In this document: positions 31,794-42,240 of the stretch, one piece after another | Layout: each line of letters starts with the position of its first letter | Numbering within the stretch: the first letter of the stretch is position 1 | Assembly (NCBI RefSeq): GCF_003326015.1 | Contig: NZ_CP023860.1 | Coordinates: 434,001 to 498,000 of the forward strand | Direction of reading: 5' to 3' | DNA from: Candidatus Thioglobus sp. NP1 | GTDB taxonomy: Bacteria; Pseudomonadota; Gammaproteobacteria; PS1; Pseudothioglobaceae | Length of the DNA stretch: 64,000 nt | Program-made: the position numbers and the translations under genes | Notes under the pieces: model-generated | Database searches by the model: none | Told to the model about the DNA's origin: nothing | The model's input: the letters and a program-made list of their open reading frames with translations, nothing else

Positions 31794-33062
31794 ATGGTAA
31801 ATTTATTTAAAAAAGTCATTTTTTATTTAATAGTTGGCCTACTTTTAAATTCTGCTGTTTATTCTGAAGACTCTTTTTTTGACGATGAGGTTATCTTTGA
31901 AGATTCTGATGAAGGCTTTGATGAGTGGTCAGATGATAGTGATATTTTTGGGGAAGATGAATTAGAAATTGAAAAACCTTTTTCCTGGTTAGATCTTGGA
32001 GTTTCACAGAAATGGGGTTTTAATCCTGCAAGTGATTACACTATCTCAATGGAGAGAACTGAGTTGAAGCTTGGAACTAGTGGTTCGATCTCAGATTCAG
32101 GATATGGTGAAATAGAAATAAAGGCTACTAAGTATTGGCCTAGTGATAGTAATTATGCTACAGAGTCTAGTGACATAGAGGTTGAAAAAGCGTTTGTTCA
32201 GTTCAGTTTTGATGATTGGAGTACAAAATTAGGTCGTCATACAATTGGTTGGGGTGAGTTAGAGGGAGGTGCACTTGATGTTATCAATCCTTCAGGTGGA
32301 TTTACAGATCCATCTATGATTTCCCAATGGTTTTTAAGTGCCACTCGATACTTTGATAGTAGTGATCTAAGTTTCTTTTATAACACCAATCCTAGAGTTA
32401 TAAAAAGCACACTTTTTACTCTAAAAAATAAAAGCTATGATGAGTTTGGAGTGCGATATGGAATGAGTGCCGAGGGAGGTGATACGGCTATTTATTTAGC
32501 TCAATTAGTGCCAAATAATGCACTCATCAATCTTTCTGATGGATTAGTTTATGCGACTCCATATCACTTATTAGGTTTTGGAATGAACAAAGCATTTGAT
32601 GACTATTTATTAAAGTTTGATCTAGCATATAAACAAAATCTTCAGCATAATCGTCTCGGACAGTTTGTCAAAACTAACAGAATAGACTGGGATTTAGCCT
32701 TTGATATTCAAAAAAATGATAGGACGATAGTTCTCTCAATTAATTCTCAGTACTTGTTGGATTTTAATAATGATTATTTAACGCCAACAACAATTGGTGG
32801 TGTTAGCACAGACAGAAATAATATGACATATATGTCAAGAATTAGTGACAAGTTTGGAGATTCAGATTGGAGCTGGAATGCCTCCCATTCAATACTATCT
32901 AATAATGATTTATCGATGTCATCTGCTGGAATTGACTGGGATATTAATGATAACTGGAAAGCATCTTTCGGTGCTTTATATGCAGATGCTAAACCAGATC
33001 GAGCACTCAGTATCTACGATGAATATCAAAGAGTAAGTCTAGAAGTTAATTTTCAGTATTAG
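31794..33062 (+). CDS. Predicted outer-membrane beta-barrel (DUF1302-like)
   Basis: A 422-residue protein with a signal peptide (about residues 1-24) and an acidic N-terminal stretch (25-60). A series of alternating amphipathic beta strands follows, and the protein ends in an aromatic residue (VSLEVNFQY), the usual barrel C-terminal signal. LGRHTIGWGELEGGALDVINP resembles the GR-x-WG...D-x-NP segment of DUF1302/alginate-export-type barrels. It lies 11 bases after the LolA-like gene. The likely role is the outer-membrane partner of the triad; the transported molecule is unknown. Confidence 0.78.
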   Translation: MVNLFKKVIFYLIVGLLLNSAVYSEDSFFDDEVIFEDSDEGFDEWSDDSDIFGEDELEIEKPFSWLDLGVSQKWGFNPASDYTISMERTELKLGTSGSISDSGYGEIEIKATKYWPSDSNYATESSDIEVEKAFVQFSFDDWSTKLGRHTIGWGELEGGALDVINPSGGFTDPSMISQWFLSATRYFDSSDLSFFYNTNPRVIKSTLFTLKNKSYDEFGVRYGMSAEGGDTAIYLAQLVPNNALINLSDGLVYATPYHLLGFGMNKAFDDYLLKFDLAYKQNLQHNRLGQFVKTNRIDWDLAFDIQKNDRTIVLSINSQYLLDFNNDYLTPTTIGGVSTDRNNMTYMSRISDKFGDSDWSWNASHSILSNNDLSMSSAGIDWDINDNWKASFGALYADAKPDRALSIYDEYQRVSLEVNFQY

Positions 33063-33162
33063 AAAGATAATGCTCTTACCATGAGCATAAGATACAGCTT
33101 TGTATCAACTTCATTAGGTATAACGGATATTGTATAATTTAACCATACAAATTTAGGTTTGA

Positions 33163-34455
<1,293 letters not shown>

Positions 34456-34481
34456 CCCCTTTATAATTTTTGGAGTCAGAG

Positions 34482-34808
34482 ATGAATTTACCCCCAGAAC
34501 TATTTTTGATAGCAATGTTTGTGCTGATGTATTTTTTATTAATCAGACCTCAACAAAAGCGCGCTAAGGATCATAAGAATCTTCTCAAAGAACTTAAAAA
34601 AGGTGATGAAGTAGTTACCAATGGCGGAGTGATAGGAAAAATTACTGCGGTTGATGAGTCTTTTGCTGAGATAGAGATTGCTTCAGGTGTCTCTGTCAAA
34701 GTTCAAAAGCAAGGAATTAATCAAAAGATGCCAAAAGGTAGTATCAAGCCAATGACTAAGTCAAGTTCTAAAGCTAAGGCTAAAGATAAAAAAGAAATAG
34801 CAAAATAA
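34482..34808 (+). CDS. yajC: Preprotein translocase subunit YajC
   Basis: A 108-residue protein with one N-terminal membrane span (LFLIAMFVLMYFLLIRPQQK) followed by the conserved cytoplasmic LKKGDEVVTNGGVIGKI domain and a Lys-rich tail. It associates with SecDF. I chose the ATG at 34482 because GGAG at 34472-34475 is well placed for it. An in-frame TTG at 34470 would run through that ribosome-binding site. It begins the conserved yajC-secD-secF unit. Confidence 0.95.
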   Translation: MNLPPELFLIAMFVLMYFLLIRPQQKRAKDHKNLLKELKKGDEVVTNGGVIGKITAVDESFAEIEIASGVSVKVQKQGINQKMPKGSIKPMTKSSSKAKAKDKKEIAK

Positions 34809-34827
34809 TAAGTAAAAGATAATTTAT

Positions 34828-36675
34828 ATGAATCATTACGCAGCCTGGAAAAATACATTAATTGTATTCTTCCTGTTTATTTCAACACTATATGCATTGC
34901 CAAACCTTTATGGCTCGGATCTTGCTATACAGATTACAGGTGCAGGTGATTATATTGTTGATGATAATGATTTAGAAACTATAAATAATGAGTTACTTGA
35001 AAATAATATTGCATTCAAATCACTAGGATTTCAGGATAAAAATATCTTGATTAGATTTAGTGATTCTCAATCTCAACTATCATCTAAAGCATTATTAAAA
35101 GAAAAACTCAGTAGAAATTATGTTACAGCTTTAAATCTTGCCCCCTCTGTTCCCCAATGGTTGGAGGGACTAGGAGGAAAAGCCATGTCTCTTGGGCTTG
35201 ATCTCAGGGGCGGCGTTCATTTTTTACTGGAAGTAGATATGGATGCAGTTATTTCTATGTCTATGGATCGTTATTACAATGAATTAAGAACAACCCTTCG
35301 TAAGGATAAATTATATAAAAAAATTAGAAAAGAAGATAATCTCTTAATAGTTAGTTTTAAGAGTGAAGAGCTTAAGAATCAGGCAAAAAAAATAATTAAA
35401 AAAGATTTGCCAGACCTAGCTATTGCTGAAGATACTGAGCAAGAGCTTGAATTGGGTCTAGAAATTTCATCCACTGCTAAAACAACTGCAAAATCGAGCG
35501 CTCTTAAGCAAAATATAACGACACTTCGCAATCGTGTAAATGAATTAGGCGTTGCGGAGCCAATTATTCAGCAACAAGGTACAGAAAGAATTGTGGTCCA
35601 GCTCCCTGGAGTCCAAGATACTGCTAGGGCTAAAGAAATCTTAGGTGCAGTTGCAACAGTAGAGTTTCGTTTAGTTGACGAAAAAAATGATGTCCAAACT
35701 GCTGTCAATTCAGGAAAAACACCAGCAGGCTCTAAGTTATATAAGTTTAAAGATGGGCGGCCTTTATTGTTAAAAACTAACGTAATTACAGCTGGTGAAA
35801 ATATAGTTGATGCTTCTTCAAGCATGGATGAAAATAATCAACCTAGTGTTAGTATTGTTCTTGATGGCTCTGGTGGAAGGTCTATGCTTGATACCACTAA
35901 GGAATTTATTGGTTATAGAATGGCAGTTGTGTTTATTGAGAATCAAGTCGAAACATTAATAGTGGATGGTGTTGCCACTAAAAAAAGAACTAAAACCCAA
36001 GATATTATTAATGCAGCAACAATACAGGGAACTTTTTCAAATCGCTTTCAAATAACTGGTTTAGATAGTGCTAGAGAGGCAACAAATCTTGCTCTTTTAT
36101 TAAGGGCTGGATCTTTATCAGCACCTGTTGAAATTATTGAAGAAAGAACAATTGGTCCTAGCCTTGGTGCCGATAATATTCAAAAAGGTTTAATCTCAGT
36201 TCTTGTTGGATTTGCATTGGTTCTGGTTTTTATGGGATGGCGTTACCGTGTTTTTGGATTAGTTGCAAACCTTGCTCTTACGCTAAATTTAATAACAATC
36301 GTCTCAATTTTATCAATGATTCAGGCGACTCTAACATTACCAGGGATTGCAGGTATTGTTCTAACAGTTGGAATGGCAGTAGATGCTAACGTATTAATTT
36401 TTGAACGTGTCAAGGAAGAGTTACGTGCAACGAAAAATATACAAAAAGCTATTTCTGCTGGATATGAAAAAGCGCTACTTACAATTGCTGATGCAAATAT
36501 TACAACACTCATTGCATCATTAGTATTGTTTAGCTTCGGTACAGGAGCCATTAAGGGTTTTGCTGTTACCCTTTCAATTGGAATCATTACTTCAATGTTT
36601 ACCGCCATTATCGTATCAAGAGCGGTAATTAATTTAATTTATGGCGGTAAAAAAGTTGAGGAGTTGTCAATATGA
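34828..36675 (+). CDS. secD: Protein translocase subunit SecD
   Basis: A 615-residue membrane protein with a first span at about 8-28, a large periplasmic P1 domain, and a C-terminal RND-like bundle of five spans from about residue 450. Signatures are LGLDLRGGVHFLLEVDMD, the periplasmic LRNRVNELGVAEPIIQQQG and GMAVDANVLIFERVKEEL. With SecF it uses the proton gradient to pull proteins out of SecYEG. It overlaps secF by 4 bases. Confidence 0.97.
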   Translation: MNHYAAWKNTLIVFFLFISTLYALPNLYGSDLAIQITGAGDYIVDDNDLETINNELLENNIAFKSLGFQDKNILIRFSDSQSQLSSKALLKEKLSRNYVTALNLAPSVPQWLEGLGGKAMSLGLDLRGGVHFLLEVDMDAVISMSMDRYYNELRTTLRKDKLYKKIRKEDNLLIVSFKSEELKNQAKKIIKKDLPDLAIAEDTEQELELGLEISSTAKTTAKSSALKQNITTLRNRVNELGVAEPIIQQQGTERIVVQLPGVQDTARAKEILGAVATVEFRLVDEKNDVQTAVNSGKTPAGSKLYKFKDGRPLLLKTNVITAGENIVDASSSMDENNQPSVSIVLDGSGGRSMLDTTKEFIGYRMAVVFIENQVETLIVDGVATKKRTKTQDIINAATIQGTFSNRFQITGLDSAREATNLALLLRAGSLSAPVEIIEERTIGPSLGADNIQKGLISVLVGFALVLVFMGWRYRVFGLVANLALTLNLITIVSILSMIQATLTLPGIAGIVLTVGMAVDANVLIFERVKEELRATKNIQKAISAGYEKALLTIADANITTLIASLVLFSFGTGAIKGFAVTLSIGIITSMFTAIIVSRAVINLIYGGKKVEELSI

Positions 36676-37598
36676 GTATTAGATCATTAAATATTCCAGT
36701 TATCGACTTTGTTAGTAAACGCAAGTATGCAATGATTTTCTCAGCAATTTTGCTGATAGTTTCAATTGCATCTATTGGTTTTCAAGGGTTAAAGTTTGGT
36801 ATTGACTTTACAGGTGGAACGCTTATAGAGTTGGGTTATGATAAAACAGCAGATTTAGAAGATATTAGATCAAAACTTGAATCTGCTAATTACTCAGGAA
36901 CAAATGTGCAATATTTTGGTTCTGATACGGAGGTTTTAATTCAACTAGAACCACAAGCTGTAACAAGTGCAAAATTAAGTTCTTCAATTATTAGAATGCT
37001 TGGGGAAGATGTTGATGTAAGAAGGGTTGAGTTTGTTGGACCTAAAGTAGGTGAAGAATTAACTAATGATGGTGGTTTAGCAATGCTTTATGCGCTCATT
37101 GGGATTTTAATTTACGTTGCATTTCGATTTGAATATCGATTTGCTTTAGGATCAATTGCTGCTCTAGTCCATGACGTGATTATTACCTTAGGAGTTTTTT
37201 CTCTACTTCAGATAGAGTTTGACTTAACAGTGTTAGCTGCAATCCTGGCAGTAATTGGCTATTCACTAAATGATACTATAGTAGTATTTGATAGAATTAG
37301 AGAGAACTTTTTAGCTACTCGCCATATAGAGCCAAAACCAATTATAAATGAGGCTCTTAATCAAACATTATCAAGAACTTTGATGACGTCATTCACAACG
37401 TTGATAGTTCTTCTTGCGCTATTTTATTTAGGAGGTGAGGTTATTCATAGTTTTGCTGGCGCCCTTCTAATTGGAGTTATTATTGGTACTTACTCATCAA
37501 TTTATGTTGCAAGTTCTATGATTTTAGCTCTTGGAATTTCTAAGGAAGATATGCTTCCTTCGGAGAAAGAGCAAAAAGAGATTGACGCTAGGCCATAG
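36672..37598 (+). CDS. secF: Protein translocase subunit SecF
   Basis: A 308-residue partner of SecD. FGIDFTGGTLIELGY begins the small periplasmic domain. AVIGYSLNDTIVVFDRIREN is the SecF counterpart of the SecD relay helix. Six spans are expected. It overlaps the 3' end of secD by 4 bases (ATGA) and converges on fabB. Confidence 0.97.
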   Translation: MSIRSLNIPVIDFVSKRKYAMIFSAILLIVSIASIGFQGLKFGIDFTGGTLIELGYDKTADLEDIRSKLESANYSGTNVQYFGSDTEVLIQLEPQAVTSAKLSSSIIRMLGEDVDVRRVEFVGPKVGEELTNDGGLAMLYALIGILIYVAFRFEYRFALGSIAALVHDVIITLGVFSLLQIEFDLTVLAAILAVIGYSLNDTIVVFDRIRENFLATRHIEPKPIINEALNQTLSRTLMTSFTTLIVLLALFYLGGEVIHSFAGALLIGVIIGTYSSIYVASSMILALGISKEDMLPSEKEQKEIDARP

Positions 37599-37616
37599 AC
37601 TATTAAGCTCTATTTT

Positions 37617-38837
37617 TTATTGATTAAACCTTTCAAAAACAAGGCAAGCATTAGTTCCTCCAAAACCAAAGCTATTTGATAAGACTCTATTGAGTTTTAT
37701 ATCTTTTATTTCTCTAACAATTGGCATACCTTTGGCCTCTTCATCAAGAGTTTCTATATTAACTGACTCAGCTACAAAATCATTTTGAAGCATCAATAAT
37801 GAATATATAGATTCATTTACCCCTGCAGCTCCTAATGCATGGCCAGAAAGAGATTTGGTAGATCCAATTAATGGCAACTCTGAATTACTAAAAACTTTTT
37901 TAATAGCTTGTAACTCTTTAACATCACCCACTGGTGTTGATGTTCCATGGGCATTAATATAGTCAATAGAACCATTAATAGTGCTAGTTGCAATCTCCAT
38001 ACAACGCTTTGCTCCTTCACCAGATGGAGCTACCATATCATAACCATCTGAAGTTGCACCATAGCCAACAAGTTCAGCAATTATTGTTGCTCCTCGAGCT
38101 GCAGCATGATCTAAAGATTCAAGAATAAGTGCACCGCCCCCACCTGAAATTACAAAGCCATCACGGTTAGCATCAAATGCTCTTGATGCAGCCTCAGGCG
38201 CATCATTGTATTTTGAAGAAAGTGCACCCATAGAGTCAAATAGCATTGAAGTTGACCAGTCTAATTCCTCACCACCACCTGCAAAAACAACATCTTGCTT
38301 TCCTAGTTGAATTTGTTCCATTGCGTTACCAATACAGTGAGCACTTGTTGAGCAGGCTGAGCTAATTGAATAATTAACCCCCTTTATTTTGAATAGTGTT
38401 GAAAGACAGGCCGAAGTTGTTGACCCCATAGTTCTTGGAACACGATATGGACCAACACGTTTTATACCTCTTTCTCTTAAAATATCAGCAGCCTCAACAA
38501 CATTTATATTTGAAGCACCCCCAGAACCCATAATTAAACCTGAACGTTCATTTGAGATCATTTCTTCAGTCAACCCAGACTGTTTGATGGCTTCATCAAG
38601 AGCAATAGCGTTATATATTGCTGCATCAGCCATAAATCGAAGCATTTTACGATCTATAACTTCAGTTGTATCAATTTCTGAAACTGAACCATGGACATGA
38701 GATCTCAGTCCCATCTCTGCGTACTTTTCGCTAAACTCAATACCAGACTTTGAGGTTTTTAAAGAATTTAGAACTTCTGATTTATTAGCACCTAAGCTAC
38801 TAACAATGCCCATTCCAGTAATGACGACTCGATTCAT
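37617..38837 (-). CDS. fabB: 3-oxoacyl-ACP synthase I
   Basis: A 406-residue ketoacyl synthase. Active-site C162 lies in [11 protein letters not shown]. The two catalytic histidines are in [11 protein letters not shown] and SGHALGAAG. Located directly after fabA with a one-base overlap, it elongates the cis-3-decenoyl product of FabA, so the pair makes unsaturated fatty acids anaerobically. This pairing identifies it as FabB rather than FabF. Confidence 0.97.
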   Translation of the reverse strand: MNRVVITGMGIVSSLGANKSEVLNSLKTSKSGIEFSEKYAEMGLRSHVHGSVSEIDTTEVIDRKMLRFMADAAIYNAIALDEAIKQSGLTEEMISNERSGLIMGSGGASNINVVEAADILRERGIKRVGPYRVPRTMGSTTSACLSTLFKIKGVNYSISSACSTSAHCIGNAMEQIQLGKQDVVFAGGGEELDWSTSMLFDSMGALSSKYNDAPEAASRAFDANRDGFVISGGGGALILESLDHAAARGATIIAELVGYGATSDGYDMVAPSGEGAKRCMEIATSTINGSIDYINAHGTSTPVGDVKELQAIKKVFSNSELPLIGSTKSLSGHALGAAGVNESIYSLLMLQNDFVAESVNIETLDEEAKGMPIVREIKDIKLNRVLSNSFGFGGTNACLVFERFNQ

Positions 38838-39349
38838 CAGAATGAGGAGGTATCTGTGAATAAACCTACTTTTAAGTTTGTAGCCTCATAAATAATTTTT
38901 CCATCAACTTCCATAGTTGCATCTGCAATTCCCATATAAAGCTTTCTTGCAATTACTCTAGAAAGACTGACATTGTAGGTGACTTTTTTACTTGTTGGAA
39001 GTACTTGACCAGTGAATTTAATTTGGCCAGAACCTAGTGCTCGTCCTCTACCAGGTCCTCCAAGCCAACCAAGATAAAAGCCAACTAATTGCCACATTGC
39101 ATCAACACCTAAGCATCCAGGCATTACTGGATCTTCATTAAAGTGACAATCAAAAAACCATAAGCTTGGATTAATATCTAATTCTGCAGTCATACCACCT
39201 TTTCCATAATCACCACCATTTTCTGTGATGTCAGTAATGCGATCGAACATCAACATTGGAGGTTGTGGGAGTTGGGCATTACCAGGGCCAAATAATTCCC
39301 CCTTTCCACAACTAATTAAATCATCATATGAGTAGCTGTTTTGCTTCAT
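38837..39349 (-). CDS. fabA: 3-hydroxydecanoyl-ACP dehydratase/isomerase
   Basis: A 170-residue hot-dog-fold enzyme with catalytic H69 in [18 protein letters not shown] and D83 in GVDAMWQL, matching E. coli FabA. It dehydrates and isomerises the C10 intermediate, the branch point to unsaturated fatty acids. I chose the ATG at 39349, since [11 protein letters not shown] fits the family; a GTG two codons upstream is the alternative. fabB follows with a one-base overlap. Confidence 0.96.
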   Translation of the reverse strand: MKQNSYSYDDLISCGKGELFGPGNAQLPQPPMLMFDRITDITENGGDYGKGGMTAELDINPSLWFFDCHFNEDPVMPGCLGVDAMWQLVGFYLGWLGGPGRGRALGSGQIKFTGQVLPTSKKVTYNVSLSRVIARKLYMGIADATMEVDGKIIYEATNLKVGLFTDTSSF

Positions 39350-39382
39350 AAGCACCGATATATCAAGTATTACATGAATTTT

Positions 39383-39411
39383 ATCATAGTTAAATTAGTA
39401 TACAAATTCAA
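39383..39411 (-). promoter_or_regulatory. Probable fabA-fabB promoter
   Basis: On the minus strand there is a -35 TTGAAT (39406-39411), a 17-base spacer and a -10 TATGAT (39383-39388), about 35 bases before the fabA start. It lies in the 63-base gap behind metZ. No FadR or FabR operator is recognisable. Confidence 0.55.
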
Positions 39412-39412
39412 C

Positions 39413-40582
39413 TTATAACTTTAAGTCATCAATAATATCTTCAATATTCTCTAATCCAACTGAAATACGTATAAGGTTTTCTTTAATGTTACTTAGTTTT
39501 TTTTCTTCAATTGATAGCCTAGCATGAGTTGTAGTTGCAGGATGGGTGATGGTCGTTTTTGTATCACCAAGATTTGCAGTAATTGAAAGCATTTTTGTAT
39601 TGTTTATTAAGCGAAAAGCTTCAGATTTTCCACCTACAATCTCAAATGAAACTATGCCACCAAAATTAGATTGCTGTTTCTTGGCAATATGATGATGAGG
39701 GTGATTTTCAAGTCCAAGATAGTAAACTTTTTTTACAAATGATTGCTTACAAAGCCAGCTAGCAAGTTTTTTGGCATTTTCACAATGTGCCTGCATTCTT
39801 AATCCAAGTGTCTCAAGACCTTTAAGAATTATCCAAGCATTGAATGCACTTAGTGTGGGTCCAGTACTCCTTGTAAATGAACTAATTTCCTCAATAAGTT
39901 CTCTATTTCCTAAAACAGCACCTGCAAGACATCGACCTTGCCCATCTAAATATTTAGTGGCAGAATGGATGACAAGATCAGCACCTAATAATAAAGGTTG
40001 TTGAAGGGCAGGAGTCATAATACAATTATCAACTGCTAGAATGATATTATTTTTCTTTGAAATAGCTGATAATGCTTTTAAATCTGCTACCTCTCCTAAT
40101 GGATTTGAGGGCGTTTCAAGTAAAAATAATTTAGTATTTTCTTGGATGCTATATTCCCAAGCCTTAGTATTAGATAAATCTGCAAAAGTAACTTTGATTT
40201 CAAATTTTCTAATAATGCTATTTAAAAGAACTATTGTTGTTCCAAACATATCAAGAGATGCAACCATATGATCACCAGGCTTAAGTAGAGTCATTATCGT
40301 TGCAAAAATTGCTGACATTCCACTTGCTGTTGCCTGACATAACTCAGCACCTTCAAGGGTAGCTAATTTTTTTTGAAATGCATCAACTGTTGGGTTTGTA
40401 AATCGCGAATATACATTACCTAGCTCTTTTTTTTCGAACCGATTAGCTGCTTGTTCAGCACTATCAAATTGGAAACTTGAGGTTAGGAAAATCGCTGCAG
40501 AATGCTCTTGTTCTTGTGTGAATTGATTATTAGAACGAATTGCTTTGGTTTGAAAACTTTTATCTTGAAAGGGTTGAGACAT
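39413..40582 (-). CDS. metZ: O-succinylhomoserine sulfhydrylase
   Basis: A 389-residue PLP enzyme of the Cys/Met metabolism family. The PLP lysine is in HSATKYLDGQGR, and substrate-binding segments include YSRFTNPTVD and ATASGMSAI. It makes homocysteine directly from O-succinylhomoserine and sulfide. Its place after purF is conserved in Pseudomonas-type genomes and supports MetZ over MetB or cystathionine lyase. The ATG at 40582 is preceded by a strong GGAGG; an in-frame GTG at 40588 lies inside that site and is rejected. The leader contains a probable SAM riboswitch. Confidence 0.92.
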   Translation of the reverse strand: MSQPFQDKSFQTKAIRSNNQFTQEQEHSAAIFLTSSFQFDSAEQAANRFEKKELGNVYSRFTNPTVDAFQKKLATLEGAELCQATASGMSAIFATIMTLLKPGDHMVASLDMFGTTIVLLNSIIRKFEIKVTFADLSNTKAWEYSIQENTKLFLLETPSNPLGEVADLKALSAISKKNNIILAVDNCIMTPALQQPLLLGADLVIHSATKYLDGQGRCLAGAVLGNRELIEEISSFTRSTGPTLSAFNAWIILKGLETLGLRMQAHCENAKKLASWLCKQSFVKKVYYLGLENHPHHHIAKKQQSNFGGIVSFEIVGGKSEAFRLINNTKMLSITANLGDTKTTITHPATTTHARLSIEEKKLSNIKENLIRISVGLENIEDIIDDLKL

Positions 40583-40585
40583 AGC

Positions 40586-40642
40586 CACCTCCGTTTTAGT
40601 GCTTTAAGGAAATCCTAGGGCGACAATAGGGAACAAATGCCC
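40586..40642 (-). promoter_or_regulatory. Probable SAM-II/SAM-V class riboswitch in the metZ leader
   Basis: Reading the minus strand, P1 is GGGC (40642-40639) pairing with GCCC (40621-40618). The enclosed segment reads ATTTGTTCCCTATTG, and a long loop ends in AAAGCACTAAAA next to the ribosome-binding site GGAGG. Known SAM-II aptamers have the same compact order: P1, an AUUU segment, CC(G/C)UAUUG, P1', then a loop ending GCUAAAA beside the Shine-Dalgarno. The length (about 52 bases plus RBS) also fits. Control would be by hiding the RBS when SAM is high. Assigned by eye from remembered examples; a covariance search is needed. Confidence 0.55.
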
Positions 40643-40659
40643 AGTTCGTGAGGTGAACT
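40643..40659 (-). other. Hairpin with anti-Shine-Dalgarno loop in the metZ leader
   Basis: A perfect 5-bp stem (AGTTC/GAACT) with the 7-base loop ACCTCAC on the minus strand. ACCTC is complementary to GAGGT of the metZ RBS, and the pairing extends to CACCTC/GAGGTG (RBS copy at 40586-40591). It abuts the P1 stem of the proposed aptamer. Confidence 0.5.
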
Positions 40660-40677
40660 AATCCTTATTTAAGTATC

Positions 40678-40706
40678 ATTATAAACTCTATTTGAATAAT
40701 TGGCAA
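40678..40706 (-). promoter_or_regulatory. Probable metZ promoter
   Basis: On the minus strand there is a -35 TTGCCA (40701-40706), a 17-base spacer and a perfect -10 TATAAT (40678-40683). Transcription would begin near 40670 and include the whole structured leader. Confidence 0.7.
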
Positions 40707-40719
40707 AAGGTCTTTTAAA

Positions 40720-42237
40720 TTAATCAGCGTCGTTATAAATTAACTCTGAACTCACATTATTTTGATCATTTTGTTTAGCCTTATCAGATCTTAGTGCCTC
40801 AAGATTATCTAGATAGGGCGTGTCAATATCTTTTGTAAGGTAGTTTCCATCAAAGCAAGAGCAATCAAAAGATAAGATATCAGGATTTCCTTGTTGAACT
40901 GACCAGATAAGATCTTCAAGATTTTGATAAATTAATTTATCAGCACCAATTGTTTTACATACCTCATCTGTGGTTTTATTGTGCGCAACAAATTCATTTT
41001 TACTCGCCATATCAATGCCATAGACATTTGGATATCGAACTGGGGGTGCGGCAGATGCGAAGAAGACTTTTTTAGCGCCAGCAGCCCTAGCCATTTGAAC
41101 AATCTCTTGGCTTGTAGTTCCTCGAACAATCGAGTCATCGACTAAAAGAACATTCTTATCCTTGAATTCAAGTTCTATCGCACTTAACTTTTGGCGTACA
41201 GATTTTTTTCGTTGTTTTTGCCCTGGCATTATAAAGGTCCTTGCAATATAACGATTTTTAATAAAACCTTCTCTATACTTCAAATCTAATTCATTAGCTA
41301 GTTGAAGAGCAGCTGTTCTTGATGTGTCAGGAACAGGCATTACTACATCAATATCTTCTATAGACCATTTTAATTTGATTTTTTCAGCAAGTTTTTCACC
41401 CATTCTTAAGCGGGATTTATAGACTGAAATATTATCAATAATTGAATCTGGCCTTGCAAAATAAACAAACTCAAAGATGCATGGAGACAATATTGAGTTT
41501 TCAGAACACTGATGAGAATGAACTTTACCATTCCGGTCAATGACAATTGCCTCACCAGGTTTTATATCACGAGTAATTTTAAAACCAAGCGCGGTAAGAC
41601 CAACACTTTCTGAAGTAAGCATATATTTAGTGCCATTCTTAGTAGTTCTTTCGCCTAGTATCAAGGGTCTTATTCCATGTGGATCCCTAAATCCAAATAT
41701 ACCGTAGCCTGGAATCATTCCAATAGCAGCATAAGCCCCTCTAACTCTGTTATGAAGTTTGGTGACTGCTTTGAAAATATCATTTTCATTTATCCTATGT
41801 TTTTGTTCTTCAGCTATCTCACTAGCAAGAATATTCAGAAGTACTTCAGAGTCAGAATTAGTATTGAGATGTCGAAGATCTTGTTCAAATATTTCTTTGG
41901 ATAATGCTTCGGCATTAGTTAAATTACCATTATGGGCAAATGCTATTCCATAGGGTGAGTTTACATAAAATGGTTGAGCTTCTGCTTCAGAAGAGCTTCC
42001 AGCTGTGGGATATCGGACATGTCCTATACCCATATCACCGACTAAATTTTCCATGTCATGAGTTCTAAAAACATTTTTTACAAGGCCGTTACCTTTGCGC
42101 ATACAAAAACGCCCCTTGCTTGCTGTTGTTATCCCTGCTGCATCTTGACCACGATGCTGAATAATTGTAAGTGCATCATAAATATAAAGACATACATCTT
42201 TTTTTGTAGTTGAGAGAATACCCACGATACCACACAT
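40720..42237 (-). CDS. purF: Amidophosphoribosyltransferase
   Basis: A 505-residue PurF, the first step of purine synthesis (PRPP plus glutamine to phosphoribosylamine). The N terminus MCGIVGI exposes the catalytic cysteine with no propeptide. GHVRYPTAG and SDSEVLLN belong to the glutaminase domain. The PRPP-binding loop is VLLVDDSIVRGTT. The cvpA-purF-metZ order is conserved. The cvpA stop lies just 3 bases before the purF start. Confidence 0.97.
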   Translation of the reverse strand: MCGIVGILSTTKKDVCLYIYDALTIIQHRGQDAAGITTASKGRFCMRKGNGLVKNVFRTHDMENLVGDMGIGHVRYPTAGSSSEAEAQPFYVNSPYGIAFAHNGNLTNAEALSKEIFEQDLRHLNTNSDSEVLLNILASEIAEEQKHRINENDIFKAVTKLHNRVRGAYAAIGMIPGYGIFGFRDPHGIRPLILGERTTKNGTKYMLTSESVGLTALGFKITRDIKPGEAIVIDRNGKVHSHQCSENSILSPCIFEFVYFARPDSIIDNISVYKSRLRMGEKLAEKIKLKWSIEDIDVVMPVPDTSRTAALQLANELDLKYREGFIKNRYIARTFIMPGQKQRKKSVRQKLSAIELEFKDKNVLLVDDSIVRGTTSQEIVQMARAAGAKKVFFASAAPPVRYPNVYGIDMASKNEFVAHNKTTDEVCKTIGADKLIYQNLEDLIWSVQQGNPDILSFDCSCFDGNYLTKDIDTPYLDNLEALRSDKAKQNDQNNVSSELIYNDAD

Positions 42238-42240
42238 AAA

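Noticed and set aside
33069-33088. Hairpin ATGCTC/GAGCAT after the barrel gene, considered as a terminator
   Set aside because: It has no following T run and a weak stem, so it is not supported as an intrinsic terminator.
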